Assembly: GCF_022581195.2 (NCBI RefSeq)
Contig: NC_061479.1
Location: 6,572,001 to 6,636,000, forward strand
Length of the DNA: 64,000 nt
Source of the DNA: Helicoverpa zea
Lineage: Eukaryota > Arthropoda > Insecta > Lepidoptera > Noctuidae
Direction of reading: 5' to 3'
Shown here: piece by piece, positions 33,011 through 42,848 of the stretch
Position numbering within the stretch: position 1 is the first letter of the stretch
Layout of the letters: the number at the start of each line of letters is the position of its first letter
The notes under the pieces: generated by a model
The model's database searches: none
What the model was told of the DNA's origin: nothing
What the model saw: the letters and a program-made list of their open reading frames with translations, nothing else
Translations under genes and position numbers: made by a program

Positions 33011-33438
33011 GACTCGCAATCGGCTCTTTATTTTGTTAGGTTGTGAAATATTTTAGGGTGCCGATAGGCGATTCATAAGGGGAAGAATTATTATACATTT
33101 TTTAATGCATAACATACACAGGAAATGCGTAAATATTAAGACTATATTTTGTTTGTTTAAAAAAATGTGATCAGCTGGCGCGTTATTTTTTCATTACGGC
33201 AACATTGAGCGCTGCGTTTTGCAACATGGCGATGGCGGGAATTTTGAAGTTGTAGAAAAGTAAACTCCAGAAAAATATTTTTAAACGGTTTTATTTAGCT
33301 CACCCCGTTTGTTTTATTCATTCTTGGGTCAAATTTAGTAATTCAAATTTCACCCTCTTCCTGTCAACCGATTAATCTGAAATTTTGTATACACCTTTAA
33401 TTCCGATGACAATACAATATAGTAATATCAATAACATT

Positions 33439-34285
33439 GTAAATCCAATATGGCCGCCGGCACAAAATGGCGGATAACGTAGATTTTATCAATCCCATCA
33501 ATATGGGTATCAAATGAAAGGGCTCAACAAGCAGAATACAATGTACTATAAAAAATTGAAATCCAAGATGGCGGCCGCTACAAAATGGCGGACAACGTAG
33601 GTTTTATCAATCCCATCAATATGGGTATCAAATGAAAGTTCTCAACCAGTAGAATACAATGTACTATACAAGCTGTTGATTTGCATCCGTGCCATAGTCA
33701 AGGACGTAATTATACTAATGATTCTCAATCCAAATCAACAAAAAAATCGGCAGGAAAATTTTTGATTTTATTTTTTTTTCGGAAATCCGTCAATGTTATC
33801 TAGCCGTATTTAAACTTGGCGCGTGTGTTACTGGCCTTAAAACCGTGCTGCGCCCTCACACAAACCCAAACAGAAAGCATACGTAACGATCATTCATAAA
33901 TTTCATTCATAAAATTGGATTACTTCTGAAATACTACGACATTACAATGACAAAAAAAGCCGTGCGTATTAGCTATTTCCCGTCTACTGTAATTACAATC
34001 GATTATTTACGTATTTCATGTCCTCCTCCTGACGTATGGCACAAATGCAAATCAACACCTTGTATAAAATTAAAATCCAAGATGGCGGCCTCTACAAAAT
34101 GGCGGATAACTTAGGTTTTATAAATCCCATCAACATGGGTATTAAATGAAAGGTCTCAACAAGTAGAATACAATTTACTATGCAAAATTGAAATCTAAGA
34201 TGGCCGCTGCTACCAAATGCCTGATAACAATTTTTTATCAATCCCACCAATATGGGTATCAAATGAAAGGGCTTCACAAGTAGAA
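33439..34285. repeat. Tandem repeat of about 120 bp, split by a TIR element
   Basis: The unit contains AAATGGCGGATAACGTAG, ATCAATCCCATCAATATGGG and GTAGAATACAATGTACTAT. Two units lie left (33439-33668) and two right (about 34067-34285) of an inserted element. Units differ by several substitutions. No coding frame is kept across units. Confidence 0.75.
33669..34062. mobile_element. TIR element inserted in the tandem array, TATA duplication
   Basis: Ends CAAGCTGTTGATTTGCATCC and GCAAATCAACACCTTG are inverted copies with few mismatches (the match continues through GTGCCATA). TATA flanks both sides (33665-33668, 34063-34066). 394 bp, non-coding. Confidence 0.75.
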
Positions 34286-34300
34286 AACTGTCAGTAACTC

Positions 34301-34487
34301 CAGCGGGGCCCAACAGGGCCAAGGCCTGCCTGGGCTGCGAGATTGTTCGAAAGAGTTACCGCGGCCCTGGTACATAAAAGGCCTACGACGGAACAAAACG
34401 ATTTTTAGTCAAGAGTCTGGCACTCCCTCACCGCTGCTGACCCACAGCAGGAGAGGTCATGTGATGATTTTTGGGGTTGTTACAAAA
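34301..34487 (+). mobile_element. SINE-D, sense copy
   Basis: CAGCGGGGCCCAACAGGGCC through ACCCACAGCAGGAGAGGTCA, ending in an A run, directly after the tandem array. Confidence 0.65.
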
Positions 34488-34640
34488 AAAAGTATCTGGA
34501 AGGGCTATGTATTGAGGAATTGGATTGTAATAAATTTTCAGGTAAGAGACCGTGTAATAATGATGCACTAAATTAATTAGATAGAATGAGGAATATTCGG
34601 TAGGCATTTTCATTAAATACTAAAAACTAGAAAATAAAAA

Positions 34641-35103
34641 ATCGGTAAAAAAAACTTTTAAGTTAAACGGTTTTATCTTATGTGTACTGAAAACTAGAAA
34701 ATAAAAAAATAGTTACTTACCTGTCAACCTACGTAGGTGGTCCCGGTCATATTAAACTAAAATAAAAACGTGGGGCCCCTGTGAAATCCTACCTATGGCA
34801 AAGCATATCTTTATACTTTGGTAGATCGTGAGCTCGGCGTTCGCTGGTGAAGCCGCTACGGCTGATTATTGATTGTCAAAATCTCCAGTTACGATTATAG
34901 TAAGTCGATGCAATCCACACCTATTATACCTCTAGAAGAAAGTACTACAGCAATAGTTAATGGGCCCCACGTTTTTATTTTAGTTTAATATGACCGGGAC
35001 CACCTACGTAGGTTGACAGGTAAGTAACTATTTTTTTATTTTCTAGTTTTCAGTACACATAAGATAAAACCGTTTAACTTAAAAGTTTTTTTTACCGATT
35101 TTT
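34641..35103. mobile_element. Foldback element with about 140-bp arms
   Basis: The left arm (ATCGGTAAAAAAAACTTTTA to AAAAACGTGGGGCCC, 34641-34780) is the near-perfect inverse of the right arm (GGGCCCCACGTTTTTATTTT to TTTTTTTACCGAT, 34962-35103). The loop is about 180 bp of unrelated sequence. No coding capacity. Confidence 0.8.
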
Positions 35104-35504
35104 GATTTATAAAATGGAAAGAAATGAATTAATAAAATGGCCATAGAGGAGACGAAGACACACGAGGTAATAAATTAGATCTGTAGCTCTCTCATAGTTC
35201 TGTAAATGTGTACCTATGGAATATTTTTTTTTCTCTGGGTTAAGCTCGCCTTTGTACATAACTTTTCTCTATTGTGTGTGTATTAAAATATGTACCTATT
35301 GTGTACAATAATGAATATTTTTTTTTTCACATTTCACCTCTAACTTTATAATTTATTTTTAATTTGGATAACTTCGGATGTGGGTGATGATAGTTCTCTT
35401 CAATTCTGATCCCTTATCGCGTAAGTAGGTATGTTTGTTTGTTGGACACGCTCTCATGCTACAATGTCTGAATAGATTCAGATGAAATTCGCATTTAGAA
35501 AGAA

Positions 35505-35690
35505 ATGGCGAGCTCTCGTAAGCGACACGTTGCTTTGAACTTACTGAGCATTTTCCGTGTCAATTTCACCTGGTTCACGGCGCGTTTTTCTAAAGTGACC
35601 CATACAAAACTGACCGCCGCCGCTGTCGAAGTTTTTCACGGCAAACTCATGTCGTGTACAAGAGGCCTTAAACTTATTCAGAAGCAGGTA
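35505..35690 (+). CDS. Uncertain: possible first exon of an unknown gene
   Basis: An ATG at 35505 (AAATGGCGAGC) opens 62 codons with no stop, and the frame meets a good donor, AAGCAG|GTAAGC. The peptide begins MASSRKRHVALNLLSIF and contains FTARFSKVTHTKLTAAAVEV; I recognise no domain. It is more GC-rich than its surroundings. No partner exon was found downstream, and the segment could equally be part of an unrecognised repeat. Confidence 0.2.
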
Positions 35691-35699
35691 AGCTATTAG

Positions 35700-38390
35700 A
35701 ATTATATTGGCATGCTTCTTCGTATATTGGTGTTAAGAAGGGATTTATGGAAATACCTAAGGATGTGGTTAAAACTTTGGGAAACAAAACTGAAGTCCGA
35801 TTTACATGTGAAAACAGCACTTCTAACTTACAAGCTAATAGAAATAAAACAACTTGATAATAATTTACTCATTTAAATATATATATTTATATAATAGTAA
35901 TCTGTTACGTATTTTTACATAAATAGCCGACGCGCGACGATTTTACAATTTATAAATAATATTATTACAATAAATTATTTATCATTAATACAGAAACACT
36001 ACGATTTAGCAAATCTTTGGTTAAAATTAAGATTCCTGCGAACTTTAAGTTAAAAACAATATAACAATGATAAAATTATACAAAAAAAAAACAACCACGC
36101 TATCAGTCGCGTTTACATCGAGTATGGAGGCCGAATTCGGCGGGCCGAGGCCGAAAGCCGAAGAAGGCAATATTTATATATAATTAGCTATATTTTTACA
36201 CTAACCGTTGACTATTTGTCGGATGTAACCGCGACTTGCAAGCTAACTATCTATGTCCTTTAAATCTATGTTAGAAACTTTGTAAAAATAGATAAACGCT
36301 ACCACCATTTTCATGTGCGTATCCATAGACAATTCACTAGCTTAACATTCGAGATTTAAACTTTCAAATTGACAACAAAAATTTACATTATCTGTACAAT
36401 TAAAAAAGGAAACTTTATAGATAAAAAAACATACTGATTTTGTTGCTACAACATAAATAAAGACTAGATTTTCTATGGGAAACTAAATATATTTCGAGAA
36501 TTATGTAGCAAATTAATACTTTTCGCACTAACCTTAGAGAGGACGGGAAATAAACTTCAAAAGAGGCAAAAAGCCAACAGTTATATATCTAAAAATATTT
36601 TTCTAATAATTCACTATGTTATAGGCACATTAAACCACAGCTGGGCTCTGAAAAAAAAAAACTAAATAAAATAATACTTTTGCAATTTATAAACAAATTA
36701 ATACTTATTTTTAAAAATTTGTCTCTGAATACGCACACTGAACATATTTAGGGATCCCTATGAAATTACAAAATTACGTTTATTTATTTTTAACGCTAAG
36801 TTTTTAGCGCTTCTGTACCGCAGTAAGCATCAACAATTCATATATTATTTATTTATTTATTCATACATATAATTATATATTTATATATATCATTTATTTA
36901 TTTTATATTTTGAACACACTATTCTAATCCGCCATATTACTTGGATTGGACTGGTTCATTGTTTTTTGTTTTTGATCTAAATTATGATACAATACTTAAT
37001 ACGACTTTATGTGTGTTATAGACCATCGCACAGCTGAAACTGCTGGTCCTAAAAACGTGAGATTTTGAATGTTCCTTGCACACATGGGGTATAGTATGAT
37101 AACTAAACGGTAAGTCATTCCTACCACTTAAAAAGCATAACAGCAGATCATATGATTACCCGACTGCGTCAGAGAGGTCTTTTAAATATCGCATTACAAT
37201 TATTTAAAAAAACAATGAGCCAGCCAACCTTCGCCCCTTCGCATTCAAAAATCGACCTTAATAACATGATTTTTAATTTACTTTTTGTACCATAATTATC
37301 ATTTTCAATGGTTACTTGATTATTACTAGAGCTTAGTAACGTAAATACCATTAAAACCGCGGTCAAATTATTTCCCATTAATTATTTTAATTAATTACAA
37401 AATAAATAAAAACGAAAATGCCATACTTTTTCTATATTCATTGATTTTACTTGAACGGTTGTTGAGGAACTTGTATTAAACTTACGGCCGATCCAATATT
37501 CGATCTATCCATAGTTAACCAATCAACAGATAGAATAATGGAAGGCCGTAAGCCGCCTGTCGTACGAATACAAAAATCACAAATTTCAAAGCCACATAGC
37601 TAAATAAAAAACTTAATTTTGGATAAAGTAAAAAATGCAGCTGTAACATTAAAAAAAGAAAAACCGTAAACAGGCAACTATTAAGGTGCGTTTTGAAAGG
37701 TCGACCGCACATGCCGCGACTGCATGAAGTCGGCCGCAGCTGCACTACTGGTTTGTATGTAGTACAAGATACCGTTTTGGATCGAAGCGGCGACAGCACG
37801 TGCGGTCGCCAGTTGGCATTCAAAACGTACCTTTAGATCAACCGTCAACAAAAACCCGGTATTAAACATCGATAAAATGCATAATATATCTATCTTACAA
37901 CCACACACAGACTTTCGAAAAAGCGCTATCTATATAAAATTAGACAAAAAAAAACAATTATTTTTAAGTTATAGTAATAAGTATTTTTTTAGTAAATAAA
38001 TAATGATGGGAGGGCATGACAAAATGGCAACGATTATTATGCAATTTCGTGATTTTAGCCCTATTCAACAATTCTTCCTTTTTTGGGCCATTTCAACGAA
38101 TATAACCCTATGTATTTTTCCTAGCTTTGCAACTTCGGCCCACATACTACGATCCAACTACGTTGTATTTAGGTGAAATTTCAAATGTTACTAGTAGGAA
38201 AAACCACGAAACTGCACGGTACAAATATAGTATAATAATAAATTAATAAAATTATTATATTTAATACTAAAACATACATTTTAAGCTATCTAACGACATC
38301 TGTAACTACTATTTGCAACTTGAATAATATATCTTGGTGAAAAGACAGTATTTTATATTAATTTTTTACAATAGTTTAACGGTTAAGACT
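35700..38390. other. No gene seen; very AT-rich
   Basis: Long AT-rich DNA with microsatellite-like TTTATTTATTTAT tracts (36843-36900) and a small TIR pair, AGTCGCGTTTACATC at about 36104 and its inverse near 36219 (about 130 bp apart). It could contain 3' UTR sequence of a neighbour, but no coding exon or clear poly(A) site is assignable. Confidence 0.45.
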
Positions 38391-38419
38391 TTGATTGGCT
38401 ACTGATATAGCCAGTTTGT

Positions 38420-38632
38420 CTCCTTACCATCTGCCTAGCCTTTTCCCAACTATGTTGGGGTCGGCTTCCAGTCTAACCGGATGCAGCTGGGTACCAGTGT
38501 GCCACAAGAAGCGACTGCCTATCTGGTTTCCTAAACCCAGTCACCCGGACAACTCAATACCCCTTGGTAAGACTGGTTGTCAGACTTACTGGCTTCTGAC
38601 TACCCGTAACGACTGCCAAAGATCACAGCCTG
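38420..38632 (-). mobile_element. SINE-A, reverse copy
   Basis: CCTAGCCTTTTCCCAACTAT through CTACCCGTAACGACTGCCAA in reverse. A second reverse copy follows at 38908-39050. Confidence 0.7.
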
Positions 38633-38907
38633 TAATTTACTAACCATACTTGGTAATTTTAACATGAAATCTGTGTAAAATAATTTAGTGAATTTTACTA
38701 ATATTGCCTAAATAATCGTTATAATTTTCAATAATATGTCCTCTCACCAACGTATACTATCCAAAGCCACATTATTGCATTGACAAAGTTTCAAACACAA
38801 CAGATTTATATAAACAACAACGCCATCTCGCGACCAGAATCATAATCACAATTTTATTGCAGCGCCATCTAGTTGACAAAGTACACAACAGTAACACCTT
38901 CTCATCA

Positions 38908-39050
38908 TCCTCCGAGCCTTTTCCCAACTATGTTGGTGTCGGCTTCCAGTCTAACCGCATGCAGCTGAGTACCAGTGTGCCACAAGGAGCGACCGCCTAT
39001 CTGACCTCCTCAACCCAGTTACCCGGGCAACCCATACCCTTAGATAGGTA
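38908..39050 (-). mobile_element. SINE-A 3' fragment, reverse
   Basis: GAGCCTTTTCCCAACTATGT through CCCAGTTACCCGGGCAACCC. Confidence 0.65.
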
Positions 39051-39796
39051 ATGCCTTCTCTATACTAACATTATAAAGCTGAAGATTTTGTTTGAACGCA
39101 TTAATTTAGGAACTGCTAATTCATTATGCAAAATAATTTCGATGAAGTAAACATCCGCTTTTCTTAAAACAACTGTTTACTTTGACGCCAACTGACAAAC
39201 TAAACAGTTGTTTTACGAAACCCGACGTTTATTTTGTTAGTTAACTTGGGCCTAAGGCTACTTTTCATCCAGTTACAGGAAGTAGCTCCTTCAGAAAACG
39301 GGTGAAACCCAGTATGACTATAAAAGGGTAAAGTTGCCACTTTTGTCCGCTAGATGGCGCTATTCTCAAACAGAAGTAAGAAGACAGTATGTAACACGGT
39401 ATATAAAGACTACAAGTATGTATCACGGCTTGTATTTGTGTAAAAATAAATACTTTTATGTACTGTTGCTACGGGTTCCACATTTGTATTGATATGGAAT
39501 AGTCAATATATAATAATAGTGACTGCCCATCTGACCTCCTCAACCCACCCACACCCACCCTTTGACTATCTGACTAAGCAAATTCTAAAACAAAATATAT
39601 TGCATTCCAATACAAATACAGAACCAGACTTATTTAAGTTACTATATTATTTTAATTTCTATAATAAACTTGTACAATTCATCATCTTCTTACTTCGTGG
39701 GTACTTGTACAAATAGAGGGTAGTTTGTAATCTCTCAGACGTCACATAGGCATTCAAAATGGCCGGTAACTAAGTATTATTAAAAACCCAAGTACA

Positions 39797-39920
39797 CTAA
39801 CCACATAAACGTCAGTTTTCTTAAAACAATTGTTGACTGTGAATTTTCACGTTCAATTTTCAAAGTGAACTGTTGTTTTGAAAAAAACGGACGTTTATGT
39901 TGTCGGTGTAAATGGGCCTT
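39797..39920. mobile_element. Foldback MITE, 'ACATAAACGTCAGTTTT' family, clear copy
   Basis: ACATAAACGTCAGTTTTCTT on the left pairs with ACGGACGTTTATGTTGTCGG on the right around a centre rich in GAATTTTCACGTTCAA. It is a good reference copy for recognising the split one around 41515-42333. Confidence 0.65.
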
Positions 39921-40101
39921 ATTGACGGATTTTTTCTTGTTGGGTACTTGACAACTTTCTTACAAAATAAATATTGCAAAATAAGAAATTGATTTAAAAT
40001 GGAGGAATAATAGATTGCGACGGAATTTTGTTTAAAGATAGATGGTATTTCAAAACGAATGATGCCTATAACAGTATTTTAAATATTCAATTGATAGAAT
40101 T

Positions 40102-40290
40102 TTGATATCTCTCCGGTGGTGTCGAATTGTCGTCGCATCGCGCTATGAGAGTGAAGGAATAGTGAGTGCACCGCAGTCCAAGCTAATGCTCGTGCACTAT
40201 AATATGTCCTGCGCAACTGACTGATCTCCTTATATGAGAACAGCCGCCGTGACTGACAATCAGCCTTAGGACGCCATTATTTACAGAACT
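40102..40290 (+). mobile_element. SINE-B fragment, sense
   Basis: GATATCTCTCCGGTGGTGTC through GTGCACTATAATATGTCCTG and GAGAACAGCCGCCGTGACTG. Confidence 0.65.
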
Positions 40291-40589
40291 AATGTTGCCA
40301 ACTTATATTAATGACAGTTTTAAAGTGTCAAATACCCAATGCTTAAGAATGCGTTCAAATTCTGAAAAACAAAAATGCTCTTGGCACGATTTGAGCATAT
40401 CGAAAGACTAACATTTTGAAAAAGCTTTTACATTTTGGTGAACTGCAAATTTCTATAACGTATCTAACCTTTTTTTCAACCGAAGATTGAATTTCATCAT
40501 AACCTCCGTATAACTTGACACATCTCAATCTCTAATCGCCAAAACGAAGGATAGATAAGTTATAGAAATTGGCTGTAAATCGATGAATT

Positions 40590-40996
40590 TAAGAGTGTGT
40601 CCACATCTGGCGAATGTGCCGCGAATGTGCAGCTCGCGAGCCGTTTGCGACCTACCCGCGAGCTGCGCGCGTGCAGTCACTGCAATAGTTCGGTGCGCCT
40701 CTTTAGCGCAACTCACGCAAGGCTCGTATAGAGCGCGCGAGCGGCGCGCGATCTGCGCGCAATCAGTTCTCGCCCTTACAGTTCCGTATACTGGCTCAGT
40801 ACTATCGAAGATGGCAGACGTCGCGCGCCGCCTGCGCGCCGCTCGCGTGCGGCGCTTAGGTCGCGCGCGAGCTGCGCGCGGGCCAAGCAGAAGCGGCGCA
40901 CGAACAAAAATGCACGCGCGCAGCTCGCGGACAGCCAGCAAACGGCTCGCGAGCTGCACATTCGCGGCACATTCGCCAGATGTGGACGCACCCTAA
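40590..40996. mobile_element. GC-rich foldback element
   Basis: The left arm (GTCCACATCTGGCGAATGTG, CCGCGAATGTGCAGCTCGCG, AGCCGTTTGC) is mirrored by the right arm (AAACGGCTCGCGAGCTGCAC, ATTCGCGGCACATTCGCCAG, ATGTGGAC). Inside are more GCGCGC-type inverted words. The GC content is far above the AT-rich flanks. Overlapping open frames on both strands (71-144 codons) are by-products of the GC-rich palindrome. Confidence 0.8.
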
Positions 40997-41076
40997 GAAG
41001 CCTAATAAAAACGCCTATCCTCTGTACATAAGCTTAGTTAACGGTCTATTTATTGCGATTTGTACTCAGTTCCCGT

Positions 41077-41110
41077 CTGTCTGTCTGTCTGTATGTATGT
41101 TTGTATGTCC
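41077..41110 (+). repeat. (CTGT/ATGT)n microsatellite
   Basis: GTCTGTCTGTCTGTCTGTAT then GTATGTTTGTATG, a short tetranucleotide tract typical of retroelement tails in this genome. Confidence 0.7.
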
Positions 41111-41514
41111 GTAGACAGTAAAGCACAGTTTATGTATGGTTTTTGGTACATTATGGTCTAAATAACTATTAATTTTTCTGAAGTTAAAAAAATCTTCCAA
41201 AACAAAACTATTTAAAATACACTGTTTTTGACACAAAAGTATGTACGTCTGTAATTTTTTAAAAAATGTACTGAAAGGACTTTAAAACTCGTCAATTTAA
41301 ATAAACATAATTTTACACAGATAGCTCTTTTCTCAAAATACGTGGCATTTTACTAACTTCAGAAAGAAAAAAACAGTTATTTCAAACATAATAATGCGAC
41401 TTTTGAAAAATGATGCAGATCACATTGTGAGAAAAGTTTTTATCCGATTGCTCGAAGTTGTTTATACGGACAACATATACGTCTTTTTTTCTTAAAACAA
41501 ATGTTTACTTTGAA

Positions 41515-42333
41515 AATAGGGTATTACATGCATTTTTGAAATATATCTTAAATAAATATATCATATAAATATATATAAATATATCTTTAGTCTTAATATA
41601 TCTCTAAAAAATTAAAAATATTTTTTTTTCTCACGTTATGTACGAATATAAATTAATTGTTTTATCATAATTTCAAATTTCGCGCGTATTTCGCGAAAAC
41701 GCGGCACACAACGGACGCCATGATTGTTTTTTGGTCATGACGTCATTACGTTAGTAAACGAACTACAGCTGTCAGTAATACATATTTTGATATGTATTGA
41801 AAATTTTAATAATGAGTAATTATGCTCCGTATCGTTGGTGTGTTGTTTCTGAATGTGAGAACACTAGTGTAAAAACACCAGACAAATTATGGATTCAAGT
41901 ACCAGTGGATATAAATATGAGAAACACTTGGTTAAAAGTTGCGAGACGAGATCCCGGACTGTTATCAGATAAATCTCGTTTATACTTTTGTGAAGATCAC
42001 TTTGATGTAAGTAACTGTATTAACATTACCTATCTAATGAAATATACTCTTTAATGATAGGTTAACTACTTCAAGAATCAATACTTTGGGAAATGTGGAT
42101 AATATTTAGAGGTTATACACTTTTGTTTACTACCGTAATGACGTCATTAGCATGGCGGCGACATTTCGTAGTGTTCAAAGACAGATAAAAAAACCTAAAA
42201 ACTTTAAACTGCAATAAAAAATATATTTATGTACCTTACGAAGTGAAACTAACATTTCCCGATTGCTTTTCCTCTAAACAATCATTGTAATACACTTTTA
42301 ATTTTTTTCTCATCTAGACTAAAATACCCTATT
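41515..42333 (+). mobile_element. Foldback element carrying a THAP exon, inserted in a MITE
   Basis: Ends AATAGGGTATT and AATACCCTATT are perfect inverted repeats. A second inverted pair lies inside: ATGACGTCATTACG with GTAAAC on the left (41738 on) and GTTTACTACCGTAATGACGT on the right (42126 on). The flanks are the two halves of an ACATAAACGTCAG-type MITE (41468-41514 and 42334-42412), so this element broke that MITE. It contains the THAP ORF at 41812. THAP domains are the DNA-binding module of P-element-type transposases; a P-like origin is inference. Confidence 0.6.
41812..42010 (+). CDS. THAP zinc-finger exon (partial, ends at a splice donor)
   Basis: ATG at 41812 (after TTTTAATA) opens MSNYAPYRWCVVSECENTSV. 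The C2CH THAP pattern is complete: WC-x4-C near residue 10, VPVD after strand 1, the conserved Trp in NTWLKVARRD, and YFCEDHF with Cys-x2-His, spaced about 44 residues from the second Cys. The frame then reaches GAT|GTAAGTAAC, a consensus 5' splice site, and read-through stops at 42054. A catalytic region is missing from this element, so the product would be a bare DNA-binding domain or joined to exons elsewhere. Confidence 0.6.
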
Positions 42334-42769
42334 GAACGTGAAAATTCATAGTAAAAAAAAAACAGTTGTTTTAAGAAAACTGATGTTTATGTTGTCGGTG
42401 GATTTTGACCCAAAAATATATTTCGGAACAATTTCTAATTTCACTAATGGACACACTCAGAGACATTTAATGGTTACTCAAGCCTTTACTTAGTGCAGAA
42501 TTTCTATGAGAATCTGTCACTAAGGAGTGACTTAAGTAATCATTAAATGTCTCAGTGCGGGGATTAGATACATTTTTAGAATGTAGACAAATGAATACCA
42601 TAGTCTTTGTAACAAAAAATAAAATTTAGCTTACCTTAAAACATTATAAATTTGAATTTTCTACATCGGTTTAACACAATGTGACCTACACCACGCACTT
42701 GTTATTTCAGTATAAAGCTAGTTGTTTGCATGTTGTTGACTTGTTGCTAGCTTGTGGACGAGATGTTCG

Positions 42770-42848
42770 CTACGTGTGGCGCGACAGCTCGTAGAATAAG
42801 ACGTACGCCTCGGACGAGACCACGTTCCGACTGCTTATTGGTGTTACT
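42770..42848 (-). CDS. Usp2: Usp2 last exon
   Basis: Acceptor ATTTTCAG; encodes VTPISSRNVVSSEAYVLFYE then LSRHT and TAG. The SSEAYVLFYE strand is the conserved end of the USP fold. No AATAAA was found close downstream on the minus strand. Confidence 0.88.

Noticed and set aside
40525..40996. Overlapping Arg/Ala-rich ORFs of 71-144 codons on both strands
   Set aside because: They lie inside a GC-rich palindrome where stop codons are rare; the peptides are mirror images of the repeat arms.
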